DNA of 42,132 nt. Origin: Candidatus Gastranaerophilales bacterium (GTDB lineage Bacteria > Cyanobacteriota > Vampirovibrionia > Gastranaerophilales > Gastranaerophilaceae). Of this stretch, positions 15,573-23,561 are shown in pieces. The notes below the pieces were generated by a model that was given only the letters and a program-made list of their open reading frames with translations, made no database searches and had not been told where the DNA came from. Both the position numbers and the translations under genes were made by a program. How positions within the stretch are numbered: position 1 is the stretch's first letter; the number at the start of each line of letters is the position of its first letter. The stretch is taken from assembly GCA_947589255.1 (NCBI GenBank), contig CANQAL010000003.1, positions 1-42,132 of the forward strand. Direction: 5' to 3'.

Positions 15573-15625
15573 AATAATTTCCTCCTTCTTCTGTGATAAT
15601 TTCACAAAATCTAAAGGAGGAAATC
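15573..15625 (-). promoter_or_regulatory. Self-sequestering leader of the ferritin-like gene (anti-Shine-Dalgarno hairpin)
   Basis: On the minus strand ATTTCCTCCTT (15577-15624 arms) pairs perfectly over 11 bases with AAGGAGGAAAT, which contains the SD of the ferritin-like gene; G-U pairs can extend it at both ends. A second stem (TGTGA / TCACA, 15592-15606) nests inside. The upstream arm contains CCTCCTTT, the same as the 3' end of 16S rRNA. Folding would hide the SD, so translation could be switched by a metabolite, temperature, a protein or a small RNA. Confidence 0.6.
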
Positions 15626-15651
15626 ACTCTGTTGTTTATCTTATCAGTTAA

Positions 15652-16011
15652 TTATTTTTCAATAATGAAATCTGTTCCTGATTTATTTATATAGAAAGTT
15701 AACGGCACTTGAAATTTTTGTTCGCAGGCATCAAACGTCCATATCTCTTTCCAATAGCCTTTTATATATTTATCATTTTTCTTTACAACATCATAAGGTT
15801 CTTGTATTAATTGAGTATCAGTTACCTTAAAATCACTGCACAGGGGATATTCCTTTGTTGAATTAAAATAAACCTTCTTTAATACATTATATTGAAGTGC
15901 ATTATTGGCAATAGAGTTACCGGGCAAGGGGAAATTAAAATCAAATCCTCTTGCTTGTACACTCATACCTGTTAAAACCACGAAAAAAGCAATAAGTACT
16001 TTTTTAGCCAA
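15652..16011 (-). CDS. Small exported protein with two cysteines
   Basis: 119 residues with a Sec signal (MAKKVLIAFFVVLTGMSVQA, cleaved after residue 20). The mature part holds two cysteines (YPLCSDF and FDACEQK) that could form a disulfide, and is beta-rich, ending FYINKSGTDFIIEK. The start is TTG with GGAG seven bases upstream, one base after the stop of the preceding gene, so the two are co-translated. No named family recognised. Periplasmic; likely works with the serpin-like protein before it. Confidence 0.8.
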   Translation of the reverse strand: MAKKVLIAFFVVLTGMSVQARGFDFNFPLPGNSIANNALQYNVLKKVYFNSTKEYPLCSDFKVTDTQLIQEPYDVVKKNDKYIKGYWKEIWTFDACEQKFQVPLTFYINKSGTDFIIEK

Positions 16012-16012
16012 A

Positions 16013-17083
16013 TTAATTCTCCGATTTTACAAGATACTCAGTATCTTTAACGGTCATTGCATAATATGGAACTTCTTTACCCTTTTCCAATAAGAATAAG
16101 ACAAACGGTTTATCGAAATAGTAATATTTCGGTTTATCAGGGGCAGGGTTAAGTGCGGTTTTCATAACAGCTATAGCAGCTTCGCTCTTTAAGCTTCCGC
16201 CTTTATTATCCATTTTAAATTTAATTGTTTGTAATGCCTGTGTAATTACTATATTTGTACCTTTAATTTTCTTATTGCAAAGTTCATTATAAGAAATTAA
16301 TTTATCAACAATTAAATCAGGAACTTTTAATTCGTCCTTATGTCCCATTTTATCTTCATCTGCTTTATTTAAAACATAGGCATAATGATTTTCCAAAGTA
16401 TCATCTTTATCGGTTCTATACAGTATTACTTCTTCATTTTCATTTGTTAAAAGTTTAACGGCATATTCATTTTCATCCGTATAGAAAAGTACTTTTACAT
16501 TCTCTTTTAGTTTCTTTTTTGAATGTTTTGTAATGCCGAAGAATTTATATGCGTCATCCGAGTTATTAAATTTATCGGCATCAAGCCTGTCAAAAGGTGT
16601 AAGGAATGTAAAATCCTTCTTTAACATTGCATAAAATAAGTATGTTTTATTATTCCAAACAATATTGCCGAGAATATCGCTTTTTTCGTTAAATTTATTC
16701 TTTATGGATTTTTCAATATGTTTCTTTAAAGATTTTGTTGCTTTACCTTGAGCTATAAAATATGATTTCTCTGAAAGGATATCTTTTGTATAAAGTCTTT
16801 TATTAAGTTCATCAGCAATAGGAGGGTTCCCGCCTTCAAATTCAACTCTTTTTCCGCCCGTAACTTTATCCATAAACTCGTTCCAAACAAGCTGAAATGT
16901 TACACACCAAATATCCTGATAGGGTTTATTAACTTCTTTATCAGCTTCAACTTGAACTGCAGGAGTTTCTGCGGGAGGCACGACTTGAGGGGTTTCATCA
17001 ACTGATTTTGCTCCGCAAAGCATAATAGAGAACAGTGAAAATGCCATTACACTAAGAATTGAAAACAATTTTTTAATTTTCAT
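16013..17083 (-). CDS. Exported serpin-like protein
   Basis: 356 residues from the ATG at 17083 (AGGAG upstream; an ATG 11 codons earlier has no SD). A Sec signal covers about residues 1-24; the Cys in IMLCGA does not fit a standard lipobox. The C-terminal third follows the serpin pattern: ITQALQTIKFKMDNKGGS (family: alpha-beta element, then E/N-x-G before the hinge), an Ala-rich stretch (SEAAIAVM), a loop, then YYFDKPFVLFLLE (family: F-x-A-D-x-P-F-x-F-x-I) and a closing strand. The middle (NVKVLFYTDENEYAVKLL) also suits a serpin sheet. The hinge is not a perfect E-E-G-T-x-A-A-A, so inhibitor activity is uncertain. Serpins trap serine or cysteine proteases; here it would act in the periplasm. 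Fold call from pattern only. Confidence 0.5.
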   Translation of the reverse strand: MKIKKLFSILSVMAFSLFSIMLCGAKSVDETPQVVPPAETPAVQVEADKEVNKPYQDIWCVTFQLVWNEFMDKVTGGKRVEFEGGNPPIADELNKRLYTKDILSEKSYFIAQGKATKSLKKHIEKSIKNKFNEKSDILGNIVWNNKTYLFYAMLKKDFTFLTPFDRLDADKFNNSDDAYKFFGITKHSKKKLKENVKVLFYTDENEYAVKLLTNENEEVILYRTDKDDTLENHYAYVLNKADEDKMGHKDELKVPDLIVDKLISYNELCNKKIKGTNIVITQALQTIKFKMDNKGGSLKSEAAIAVMKTALNPAPDKPKYYYFDKPFVLFLLEKGKEVPYYAMTVKDTEYLVKSEN

Positions 17084-17165
17084 ATAAATCTCCTTTTTTA
17101 TAATATTATAATACAAATAGCAAAATTTATTTTCAGAATTTTTTTAATAATCGAAGGAAAAAACA

Positions 17166-17747
17166 ATGAGTGTTCAAAGTATAAGTTTCGGAAAAAAATT
17201 AATCGGACATTGTAAGGTAGTATATGCGGAAGATAAAAATAAAATCAATGCCGATATATGGGAATTAGATTCTAAAAATCCGAAGGATTTAAAAGATGTA
17301 GAATACAGCAAGACCGCAGGAAAATCAATATACTATGATATGTACCGGGAATTTATTAAAGGGGCTGATATTCCAAGTTATAAATTTTATATGGTAACAA
17401 ACGGCTCAACAGGTGAAGTAATATCCTGCGCTCAAACCTCCGTACATTTAAGCAGAGAAAATAAAAATGCTTTTAAATATCTGTTGATTGATGAACTTGA
17501 AGAAAATAAAAAATATATAAACGGAGCTGATGTAATTCTTGCTTATTTAGCAAATGATGCACAAAACGATAACAGCTCTAACTGTTCAGATAAAATAAGA
17601 ACTGCTTTTACAGACAGATTGCAAGGCTCTTTAACAAGAATGAAATTTATAAAAAGAAAATCAGGTATATGGGAGCTCCCTAAAAAAACAATGAAAAGCA
17701 CCGTAGATTCGGCTAAAGAAAAGCATCAACTTGAAATCAATTATTGA
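17166..17747 (+). CDS. Hypothetical protein with N-terminal ISFG tag
   Basis: 193 residues beginning [15 protein letters not shown], the sharpest example of the tag (residues 6-9). No signal peptide. The middle ([15 protein letters not shown], then [19 protein letters not shown] and [10 protein letters not shown]) resembles the strand-turn-helix order of GNAT acetyltransferases, but the acetyl-CoA P-loop (R/Q-x-x-G-x-G/A) is not evident, so I do not assign it. The tail is basic. The SD is GAAGGAA. It overlaps the convergent rnhA by 11 bases at the 3' end. Confidence 0.78.
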   Translation: MSVQSISFGKKLIGHCKVVYAEDKNKINADIWELDSKNPKDLKDVEYSKTAGKSIYYDMYREFIKGADIPSYKFYMVTNGSTGEVISCAQTSVHLSRENKNAFKYLLIDELEENKKYINGADVILAYLANDAQNDNSSNCSDKIRTAFTDRLQGSLTRMKFIKRKSGIWELPKKTMKSTVDSAKEKHQLEINY

Positions 17748-18222
17748 TATCTTTTATTAAATTATCTGATTTTGAAGAATTAACAGCCAAGCGGTCGCAC
17801 CTTTCATTAAATTCATGCCCGTTATGCCCCTTTACCCAGATTAATTTAATATCATGAGGCTTCATTGCACTTAAAAGCCTCCGCCATAAATCCACATTTT
17901 TTACGGGTTTTTTACCTGCGGTTTTCCAATTATTTTTCTGCCAGTTATCAATCCATTTTTGTTCAAATGCATCGATAAAATACTTGCTGTCGGAGTAAAT
18001 ATCAACTCTGCAAGGCTTTTTCAAAGCTTCAAGCCCTTTAATAACAGCCATTAATTCCATTCTGTTGTTTGTTGTACAATCATACCCTTGAGTTAATTCT
18101 TTTTCATGGTAATTACCGTTTATATCTTTATATCTTAAGATACAACCGTACCCGCCCCTGCCGGGGTTTCCGCCGCAAGCACCGTCTGTATACATTTCTA
18201 CCGCTAATTTTTCATCCGTCAT
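17737..18222 (-). CDS. rnhA: Ribonuclease HI
   Basis: Cleaves the RNA strand of RNA-DNA hybrids (R-loops, primer removal) in the cytoplasm. 161 residues, close to the E. coli length of 155. The four catalytic acids are present: Asp13 ([11 protein letters not shown]), Glu56 (NNRMELMAV), Asp78 ([12 protein letters not shown]) and Asp143 ([12 protein letters not shown]). The basic handle region ([19 protein letters not shown]) is also present. No clear SD precedes the ATG. The 3' end overlaps the convergent tagged gene by 11 bases. Confidence 0.97.
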   Translation of the reverse strand: MTDEKLAVEMYTDGACGGNPGRGGYGCILRYKDINGNYHEKELTQGYDCTTNNRMELMAVIKGLEALKKPCRVDIYSDSKYFIDAFEQKWIDNWQKNNWKTAGKKPVKNVDLWRRLLSAMKPHDIKLIWVKGHNGHEFNERCDRLAVNSSKSDNLIKDINN

Positions 18223-18354
18223 ATAAAAATACTAAAGCTTATTTAATTTTCGGTCAAGAAGGTTTTTATTAATCAAATTTAATATTTTTTTACAAAAAAC
18301 TAAAGATATTTTTTATTTTGCCGATAAATAGAAAAGTAAAGTGCAGGAATTAAT

Positions 18355-19536
18355 ATGTCTTCAATTAATTTTTCAGGAATAAATAATAATCAAAATCCGC
18401 AATATCAAAATAAAGTGATTAACAATAATTTTGATATTGAAGACGTTAGTATTTTATATACAACCGAAAAAGATGAACATGAAAGAAGCACCTTTGAGGA
18501 AACATTCAATGAAACTTCTGTTTCATCTGATAAAGACGGCGAAGAATTTTTAAAAGGCTTAAGCGAAAACAAAGAAAGTCTTTCAAAAGATTTAGGCTTG
18601 AGTGATGATGAATATGATGCATTTTCATTTATTTCATTGGCTTTAGCAAGCCAAGAAACAGGAATGGGCAATGAAAACGGATACGAAGAAGAAAATAGGG
18701 GTCTTGGCAAATTAGCAAGAGATTTCGGCAAATTTATAGATGTTTTGACAGGCGGGAAATCAGCCTCATCAGGACTTACCCAGATGAAAATATATGATTT
18801 TCTTAAAGGAAATCAAATCTCTGATGAAAAAAAAGCATTACTGGAAAAATACGGTATAAAAGCTAATTCCATTGTAAGTGATAATTTATTTGATAACCCC
18901 GATAAAGCAGCTGTCGCAACAATGGTAGTATTGACTTCTTTAGCTGAAAACTACGGGAATTACAAAAATACTCTTGATTCAAACAACAAGGAAATTTTTC
19001 AAAAATATTCTTCTGTTTTCTCTGAAAATGAATTATTTGAAAAAGGTCAAAATGTAATAAATGATATTTCAGAGGCATATAAAAAAGCACCCGATGAAGA
19101 AAAAGTTAAAATAAGAGAAACCTTAAAACAAGTTATGCTCTCTCAAAACGGAAGCACTATCGGTCAAAAAGGTGTTGAAAACGACTTTAATGAAGAATTA
19201 CAAATACAAGAATTAAATAAGCTTCTTGCTCAATATAATGTTGAATTTCCCGCTCAGAATTTGGATTATATAAGATTTTATCTTTCCTCTGAGGGTAATG
19301 AAATGAATATTACGGAATACTGCGCATATGCTTGGAATAAAGGTACAGGAGAAACCGGCATGCAGTTTGACAGAATGTTAACTGATAAGATAGGAACAAT
19401 TTTATCTAACCCCGAAGATTTTGATTATGATCAATTTACGGTAAACGTTGCAACACTTGCGGATAAATATGCTCAGCAATCAACAAACGAAAATGGTATT
19501 GATAAAATAAATTCGGCACTGGAAAGGTTTAAATAA
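18355..19536 (+). CDS. Tagged hypothetical protein with a lytic-transglycosylase-like core
   Basis: 393 residues starting MSSINFSGINNNQN (I-N-F-S-G variant of the tag), no Sec signal, acidic and Asn/Ser-rich to about residue 80. Residues about 90-155 read ISLALASQETGMG ... SSGLTQMKIYDF, resembling the two signatures of the lysozyme-like SLT fold (catalytic E-[ST]-G and G-[LI]-x-Q-[IML]). If correct, Glu in SQETG would be catalytic for peptidoglycan cleavage. The C-terminal 230 residues are helical and unrecognised. A muramidase without a normal export signal is odd and would fit the tag marking another export route. Family call tentative. Confidence 0.55.
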   Translation: MSSINFSGINNNQNPQYQNKVINNNFDIEDVSILYTTEKDEHERSTFEETFNETSVSSDKDGEEFLKGLSENKESLSKDLGLSDDEYDAFSFISLALASQETGMGNENGYEEENRGLGKLARDFGKFIDVLTGGKSASSGLTQMKIYDFLKGNQISDEKKALLEKYGIKANSIVSDNLFDNPDKAAVATMVVLTSLAENYGNYKNTLDSNNKEIFQKYSSVFSENELFEKGQNVINDISEAYKKAPDEEKVKIRETLKQVMLSQNGSTIGQKGVENDFNEELQIQELNKLLAQYNVEFPAQNLDYIRFYLSSEGNEMNITEYCAYAWNKGTGETGMQFDRMLTDKIGTILSNPEDFDYDQFTVNVATLADKYAQQSTNENGIDKINSALERFK

Positions 19537-19557
19537 TTTATTATCAAATGCCGCAAT

Positions 19558-20550
19558 TTATACTTTTTTATTAATTATTTGTTGTGTTTGATTACTTATT
19601 TCAAATCTAATATTATTTTCTTCAGATAACTGTTTAAAATAATCAAATAATTCAAAATAGTATTTGGGCACAATCTTGTTATTTGTTACACTATAGTCTT
19701 CAAAATTTACATCTGCTATTATATTTTTTACTTTCAAATCGTTAACGACATCAAAAAACTTTTTAATCTCTTCCTTATTATCATTAATTCCGTCAACAAT
19801 AATGTATTTTAAAATAATTGATAATGGCGCCGTCGGAACTTTATTTGTATACTCTTTGATATTATTAACAATTTGATTAAAACAATCAACTCGTTTTAAT
19901 TTCATATATGTATCACTACACCCGCAATCAAGTGAAATAGTTTCCCAGCATTTATTTCGCGAAAACATGTTTTCCAAGGCTTTGGAATATTTAATACCTG
20001 AAGTTGCAAGATATATCTGTGAGTCAAGGTTTTGATCCAATAATGTAATTAATTCTTCAAACTTAGGAGAGATTGTAATTTCTCCGCCGCTAAGCATTAA
20101 TTTTGACTTTTTATCAAGTAAATTTCGGTCTATAAGGGATTTTATAATTGAAACAACATCATATTTCTGTCCCTTATCAACATATGCAAATACACAATAA
20201 ATACATTTTGCATTACAAGACATATTATTTTGAATAAACAAACAATTAACGGAATTATCCGGCTGTTTAATTTTTTTATCCGTAAGAAAATCCTTTACCA
20301 TATAACAATTTTTACATTCATCGGGAATTGCCTCATTTGATTTGGAGGAATTAATTCCAGCTATGATTTCTTTTCTTTTGTTATATATATAGTCTAAATT
20401 TATCTGTGTATCATTGTTTACATTAGAATAAAATATCGGGCCTTTAACATTTGAACAGCATGCTCTTATTTCATCATAAAAAAAATGCAAGGAATGTTTT
20501 AAATAAGGACAGTCCAAATATTTTCTTTTTTTAAACAAAAAATTAAACAT
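19558..20550 (-). CDS. Radical SAM protein with extra N-terminal cysteines
   Basis: 330 residues. The 4Fe-4S/SAM site is CNAKCIYC (Cys112, 116, 119), followed by the SAM-contacting LSGGE about 38 residues later and a partial TIM-barrel pattern. Before it lie Cys14, Cys31, Cys32, Cys79 and Cys82 (CPYL, ACC, CKNC), which could bind an auxiliary Fe-S cluster at the N-terminal side, in place of the usual C-terminal SPASM set. Start with TTGGAG upstream. It stands alone: neighbours are a convergent tagged protein and a tRNA gene. No short precursor peptide is seen next to it. Substrate unknown. Confidence 0.85.
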   Translation of the reverse strand: MFNFLFKKRKYLDCPYLKHSLHFFYDEIRACCSNVKGPIFYSNVNNDTQINLDYIYNKRKEIIAGINSSKSNEAIPDECKNCYMVKDFLTDKKIKQPDNSVNCLFIQNNMSCNAKCIYCVFAYVDKGQKYDVVSIIKSLIDRNLLDKKSKLMLSGGEITISPKFEELITLLDQNLDSQIYLATSGIKYSKALENMFSRNKCWETISLDCGCSDTYMKLKRVDCFNQIVNNIKEYTNKVPTAPLSIILKYIIVDGINDNKEEIKKFFDVVNDLKVKNIIADVNFEDYSVTNNKIVPKYYFELFDYFKQLSEENNIRFEISNQTQQIINKKV

Positions 20551-20616
20551 AAATAAACTCCAATTAATTCTATCCTAAAATTTAAACTTAACCCCTGAAC
20601 TTGTAATTTTATAAAC

Positions 20617-20640
20617 TAAAAGAGCCTAAAGGCTCTTTTA
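20617..20640 (-). terminator. Intrinsic terminator of tRNA-Ser
   Basis: A perfect 10-bp inverted repeat (TAAAAGAGCC / GGCTCTTTTA, 4-nt loop) begins three bases after the tRNA CCA end on the minus strand, with T at the end of the stem. Confidence 0.85.
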
Positions 20641-20642
20641 AA

Positions 20643-20732
20643 TGGAGGAAGAAGTGGGATTCGAACCCACGGTACGCTCGCACGTACGACGGTTTTCAAG
20701 ACCGCTCCATTCAACCGCTCTGGCACTCTTCC
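20643..20732 (-). tRNA. tRNA-Ser (anticodon UGA)
   Basis: 90 nt including an encoded CCA. Acceptor stem GGAAGAG pairs with TTCTTCC (last pair G-U); anticodon loop CTTGAAA reads UGA between GCGGT and ACCGT; a long variable arm (class II, as serine tRNAs need) is built on CGTACG...CGTACC; the T-arm is GTGGG TTCGAAT CCCAC. The base before CCA is U, where bacterial serine tRNAs usually have G. A TATAAT box lies nine bases upstream. Confidence 0.97.
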
Positions 20733-20740
20733 GTACCTTA

Positions 20741-20746
20741 ATTATA
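20741..20746 (-). promoter_or_regulatory. tRNA-Ser promoter -10 box
   Basis: An exact TATAAT on the minus strand, eight bases before the mature 5' end. No convincing -35 is seen. Confidence 0.45.
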
Positions 20747-20859
20747 TACTAATAAAAAATAGATTAATTGTAAAGTCATATATATGAAAAGATTTATACT
20801 CAATACTAAAATATTAAATATAAATCCTTTCCCTATTATTAACTGCAAATTATAATCAA

Positions 20860-21543
20860 TCAGATAATATTTTCTTTTATGGCTTTAACTGCAGCCTGAA
20901 CTCTGTCATCAACACAAAGCTTTTGTAATATACTGCATACATGCGCTTTTGCCGTATGAACACTTACAATTAATTCTTTTGCTATTTCAGTATTACTCTT
21001 ACCTTTTACAAGATGTTTTAAAACTTCAAGTTCACGTTCCGTTAATTGTGCTCTTGCATCTTGAACTTCCGTAGAATGAATAAGTGTAACGTTTTCAGGC
21101 TTTGGGAAAAAATTTAAAGCAGCGGAAGAAACTCCCGCATCGACCCAGCAAGCACCCTCAGATACATTTCGTATAACTTCTGAAAGTGTTTCGGGTGTTA
21201 TATCTTTTAAACAATAAGCATTAGCTCCTGCACCTAAAGCGGCAATTACTTCCTCACTTCTCTCATGAGAAGTTAAAACAATTATTTTCGATGAAGCGGA
21301 TTTCTCTTTTAATTTAATAGTTGCTTCAAGTCCATTCATTCCGGGAAGCCCTAAATCCATAAGTACAACATCAGGTTTTAGCTCCTCAATAAGCTTAATA
21401 CCTTCTGCAGCATCTTCAGCTTCACCAATAACATTAATATGTTTATATTCATTAAGTGTTGACTTTAAACCAACTCTGGTTAATTTATAGTCTTCTATAA
21501 TAACAACACTTACCACATCTTTTTTCTGCATTAATTCGGTCAC
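20860..21543 (-). CDS. NarL/LuxR-type response regulator
   Basis: 227 residues. Receiver domain (about 10-128) with Glu17/Asp18, phosphoacceptor Asp63 (VVLMDLGLPGMNG), Thr91 (IVLTSHE) and Lys113 (YCLKD). A LuxR-type helix-turn-helix covers about 165-227 (LTERELEVLKHLVKGKSNTEIAKEL is split here; key feature: T-E-R-E-x-E-V-L and N-x-E-I-A). It should bind DNA as a dimer after phosphorylation. The start is GTG with GAAGG seven bases upstream; an ATG four codons on is the alternative. No histidine kinase is adjacent, so the partner is elsewhere. Confidence 0.95.
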   Translation of the reverse strand: MTELMQKKDVVSVVIIEDYKLTRVGLKSTLNEYKHINVIGEAEDAAEGIKLIEELKPDVVLMDLGLPGMNGLEATIKLKEKSASSKIIVLTSHERSEEVIAALGAGANAYCLKDITPETLSEVIRNVSEGACWVDAGVSSAALNFFPKPENVTLIHSTEVQDARAQLTERELEVLKHLVKGKSNTEIAKELIVSVHTAKAHVCSILQKLCVDDRVQAAVKAIKENII

Positions 21544-21686
21544 GGCTAAACCTTCCTCTCTGATTACCGATTGTATCGTTCAACTAACTAAATAACATTA
21601 GAACAAATAACATATTTACGAAATTAACCGCCTGTCTAATTTATTATTAGCCTGATGGGTAAGAACTTAAATGGTTTAATGTCTGA

Positions 21687-22166
21687 TTATATTTTTTTCT
21701 TTTTCTCTCTGCCAAGCCCAAATACATCAAAAAATAATACTTTACCTGCATTAATTCCCAAAAGAATACCCGCAATCTTACCTACATTTTTAAATTTTAA
21801 AGCTATTGCAGATAACCCTATAATAGGCAATTCATTTAATAAAGTTTTACCAAAACCGGCCAAATAGCCTTTTGTTTTATTATATGGATGATAATATGAG
21901 AAATTTTGTTTAATATCAAACCAAACTCGTTTTAACTTATTTATTGAGGCACTATTTTTATCTGAGGTCATAAACTGTTTATAATTTTTAAAATATCTGT
22001 CAGCCGTAGAATCAATATCTGTTGATTCTGCCTTAATTTTACCGTTTACATGAGCATCATAAATAACAGCGGCAACACTTGCCACCCCTAATGTTTTAGA
22101 AAGAACTCCTAAAGGTTTACCTGAAAAATTCTTCAAATTTGTTGTTATTGCTGTTATTTTTGACAT
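21687..22166 (-). CDS. Hypothetical protein with two hydrophobic segments
   Basis: 159 residues, family not recognised. It begins MSKITAITTNLKNFSGKPLG, with N-F-S-G at 13-16 as a loose form of the tag. A hydrophobic stretch at about 18-37 (LGVLSKTLGVASVAAVIYDA) and a second at 112-150 (LPIIGLSAIALKF and IAGILLGINAGKVLFF) could span or lie on a membrane, with a basic tail (REKKKKI). It lies 35 bases downstream of the HEAT-like gene on the same strand, so probably one transcript. Confidence 0.78.
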   Translation of the reverse strand: MSKITAITTNLKNFSGKPLGVLSKTLGVASVAAVIYDAHVNGKIKAESTDIDSTADRYFKNYKQFMTSDKNSASINKLKRVWFDIKQNFSYYHPYNKTKGYLAGFGKTLLNELPIIGLSAIALKFKNVGKIAGILLGINAGKVLFFDVFGLGREKKKKI

Positions 22167-22201
22167 TTTACTTACCTTTAACTTCTTTTACATTTTTTAT
22201 T

Positions 22202-23005
22202 TTAGCCTTTTTTCCTTGTTGCTTTTAATAAAGCATTCGAGGCTGTTTTTGCTTCCTGTCCGTATACTTTATCTGATTTTGTTAAATTTTCCAATAATTT
22301 TATTGTATTTTGATCGCCTGCAGCCACATCCGATGCTACGGGGGACATTGCAAGTAATCTGTTACTTGCATTCGGATCTTGCAGAGCAATATTTAATAAT
22401 GCCGTTAAGGCAGGGTCTTTTTCTCTTGATTTATCTTCTTCAAATCTTTTTATTAAATCTTCAATACCTTGTCGTCTTATTTCGGAATTTGAATTTGTCA
22501 AATAACTTTCAAGCATTTTTATATAATCATCTGATAATTCGGTGACTTGTTTTTTTTCGTCTGCTTTATTATCATTTGACGCAGTACCCGTAACAGGTGC
22601 TGCAGGCAACGGCTGATTATCACCTGATAACGGAGCTGATGCGGGAGCCTGACCGTTTGTATTATTTGTTCTTAAAGCATTTGATACATCTTCATAAGAT
22701 AGAGAGTTTGCAGCATTAACAGGTTGTTGAGCAGTTGTATAATTGTACGGTCCGTAACACGTATTTGTTGATGGTGCTCCATACCCTGAAGGATTATAAA
22801 TATATATATTTACACCGTTTGCTCCCTGTTTTTGATTTGTATCATATAAAGATGTTGTAGGATATTGATAAATTGATGATACGGGAGTACTAACAGTTAC
22901 AGTTTGTCCTCCCTGTTGTGTTACGGCAGGATTATATGACTGAATACCCGAAGTATTCATCAAATTAGGATTTTGAATTTGTCCTGTTTGAGGAATTTGA
23001 GTCAT
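22202..23005 (-). CDS. Low-complexity protein with C-terminal HEAT-like region
   Basis: 267 residues. The first 150 are Gln/Asn/Pro/Ser/Thr-rich and probably disordered (PQTGQIQNPN, GVNIYIYNPSGYG). Residues about 155-267 are helical with paired-helix spacing (SDDYIKMLESYLTNSN, EIRRQGIEDLIKRFEED, DPALTALLNIALQDPN, NTIKLLENLTKSD), like HEAT/armadillo units that mediate protein binding. No signal peptide. Upstream of the two-segment membrane-like gene. Function unknown. Confidence 0.75.
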   Translation of the reverse strand: MTQIPQTGQIQNPNLMNTSGIQSYNPAVTQQGGQTVTVSTPVSSIYQYPTTSLYDTNQKQGANGVNIYIYNPSGYGAPSTNTCYGPYNYTTAQQPVNAANSLSYEDVSNALRTNNTNGQAPASAPLSGDNQPLPAAPVTGTASNDNKADEKKQVTELSDDYIKMLESYLTNSNSEIRRQGIEDLIKRFEEDKSREKDPALTALLNIALQDPNASNRLLAMSPVASDVAAGDQNTIKLLENLTKSDKVYGQEAKTASNALLKATRKKG

Positions 23006-23082
23006 AATAATACCTATTCTTACATATTTATAAACAACTGGAAGTTAAAAAACATGCTAATTTCAATGAAAATTTTAATTTT

Positions 23083-23111
23083 TTGTAACATTTTTAAATC
23101 CATGTTAAAAT
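23083..23111 (+). promoter_or_regulatory. rpiB promoter
   Basis: TTGTAA, 17-base spacer, TAAAAT, ending 18 bases before the ATG with AGGAG between. Spacing is ideal for a sigma-70-type promoter. The same pattern (TTGTTA, 17, TAAAAT) occurs at 38638. Confidence 0.6.
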
Positions 23112-23129
23112 TTAATTCAGGAGTTTAAT

Positions 23130-23561
23130 ATGACAAAAATTATAATAGGCAGTGACCATGCCGGATTTGAATTAAAAAACAAGATTATTGAAAGACTTAA
23201 AAATAAAGGATATGAGATATTTGATAACGGATGTTATTCCGCAACTCCCGCAGATTATCCCGTAATTGCAAAACAAACAGCCGAAAAGGTAGCATCAAAA
23301 GAATATGACAAAGGGATTTTAATATGCGGAAGCGGAGTCGGAATGTGCATTTGTGCAAATAAAATAAAAGGTATAAGAGCAGTTGTTTGTTCCGATACAA
23401 CCACAGCAAGATTTTCAAGACTTCATAATGATTCTAATATTTTATGCTTAGGTCAAAGAATAATCGGCGAATATCTTGCACATGACATATGTGATATATG
23501 GCTAAATACAGACTTTGAAGCAGAAAGACATTTAAAAAGAATTAATCTTATTGATGCTTAG
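23130..23561 (+). CDS. rpiB: Ribose-5-phosphate isomerase B
   Basis: Interconverts ribose-5-phosphate and ribulose-5-phosphate in the pentose phosphate pathway. 143 residues, the usual RpiB/LacAB length. Seen: GSDHAGFELK at the N-terminus (Asp9, His10), catalytic Cys66 in ILICGSGVGM, the R-A-V-V-C segment, and the NILCLGQRIIG motif. The start has AGGAG upstream. The 3' end overlaps the convergent receiver-STAS gene by 14 bases. Confidence 0.97.
   Translation: MTKIIIGSDHAGFELKNKIIERLKNKGYEIFDNGCYSATPADYPVIAKQTAEKVASKEYDKGILICGSGVGMCICANKIKGIRAVVCSDTTTARFSRLHNDSNILCLGQRIIGEYLAHDICDIWLNTDFEAERHLKRINLIDA

Noticed and set aside
15592-15606. TGTGA-N5-TCACA as a CRP/FNR-type operator
   Set aside because: CRP needs N6 and FNR has TTGAT-N4-ATCAA; the repeat is nested in the leader hairpin that hides the SD, which explains it better. 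The GTGA-N5-TCAC inside 15208-15234 may be chance.
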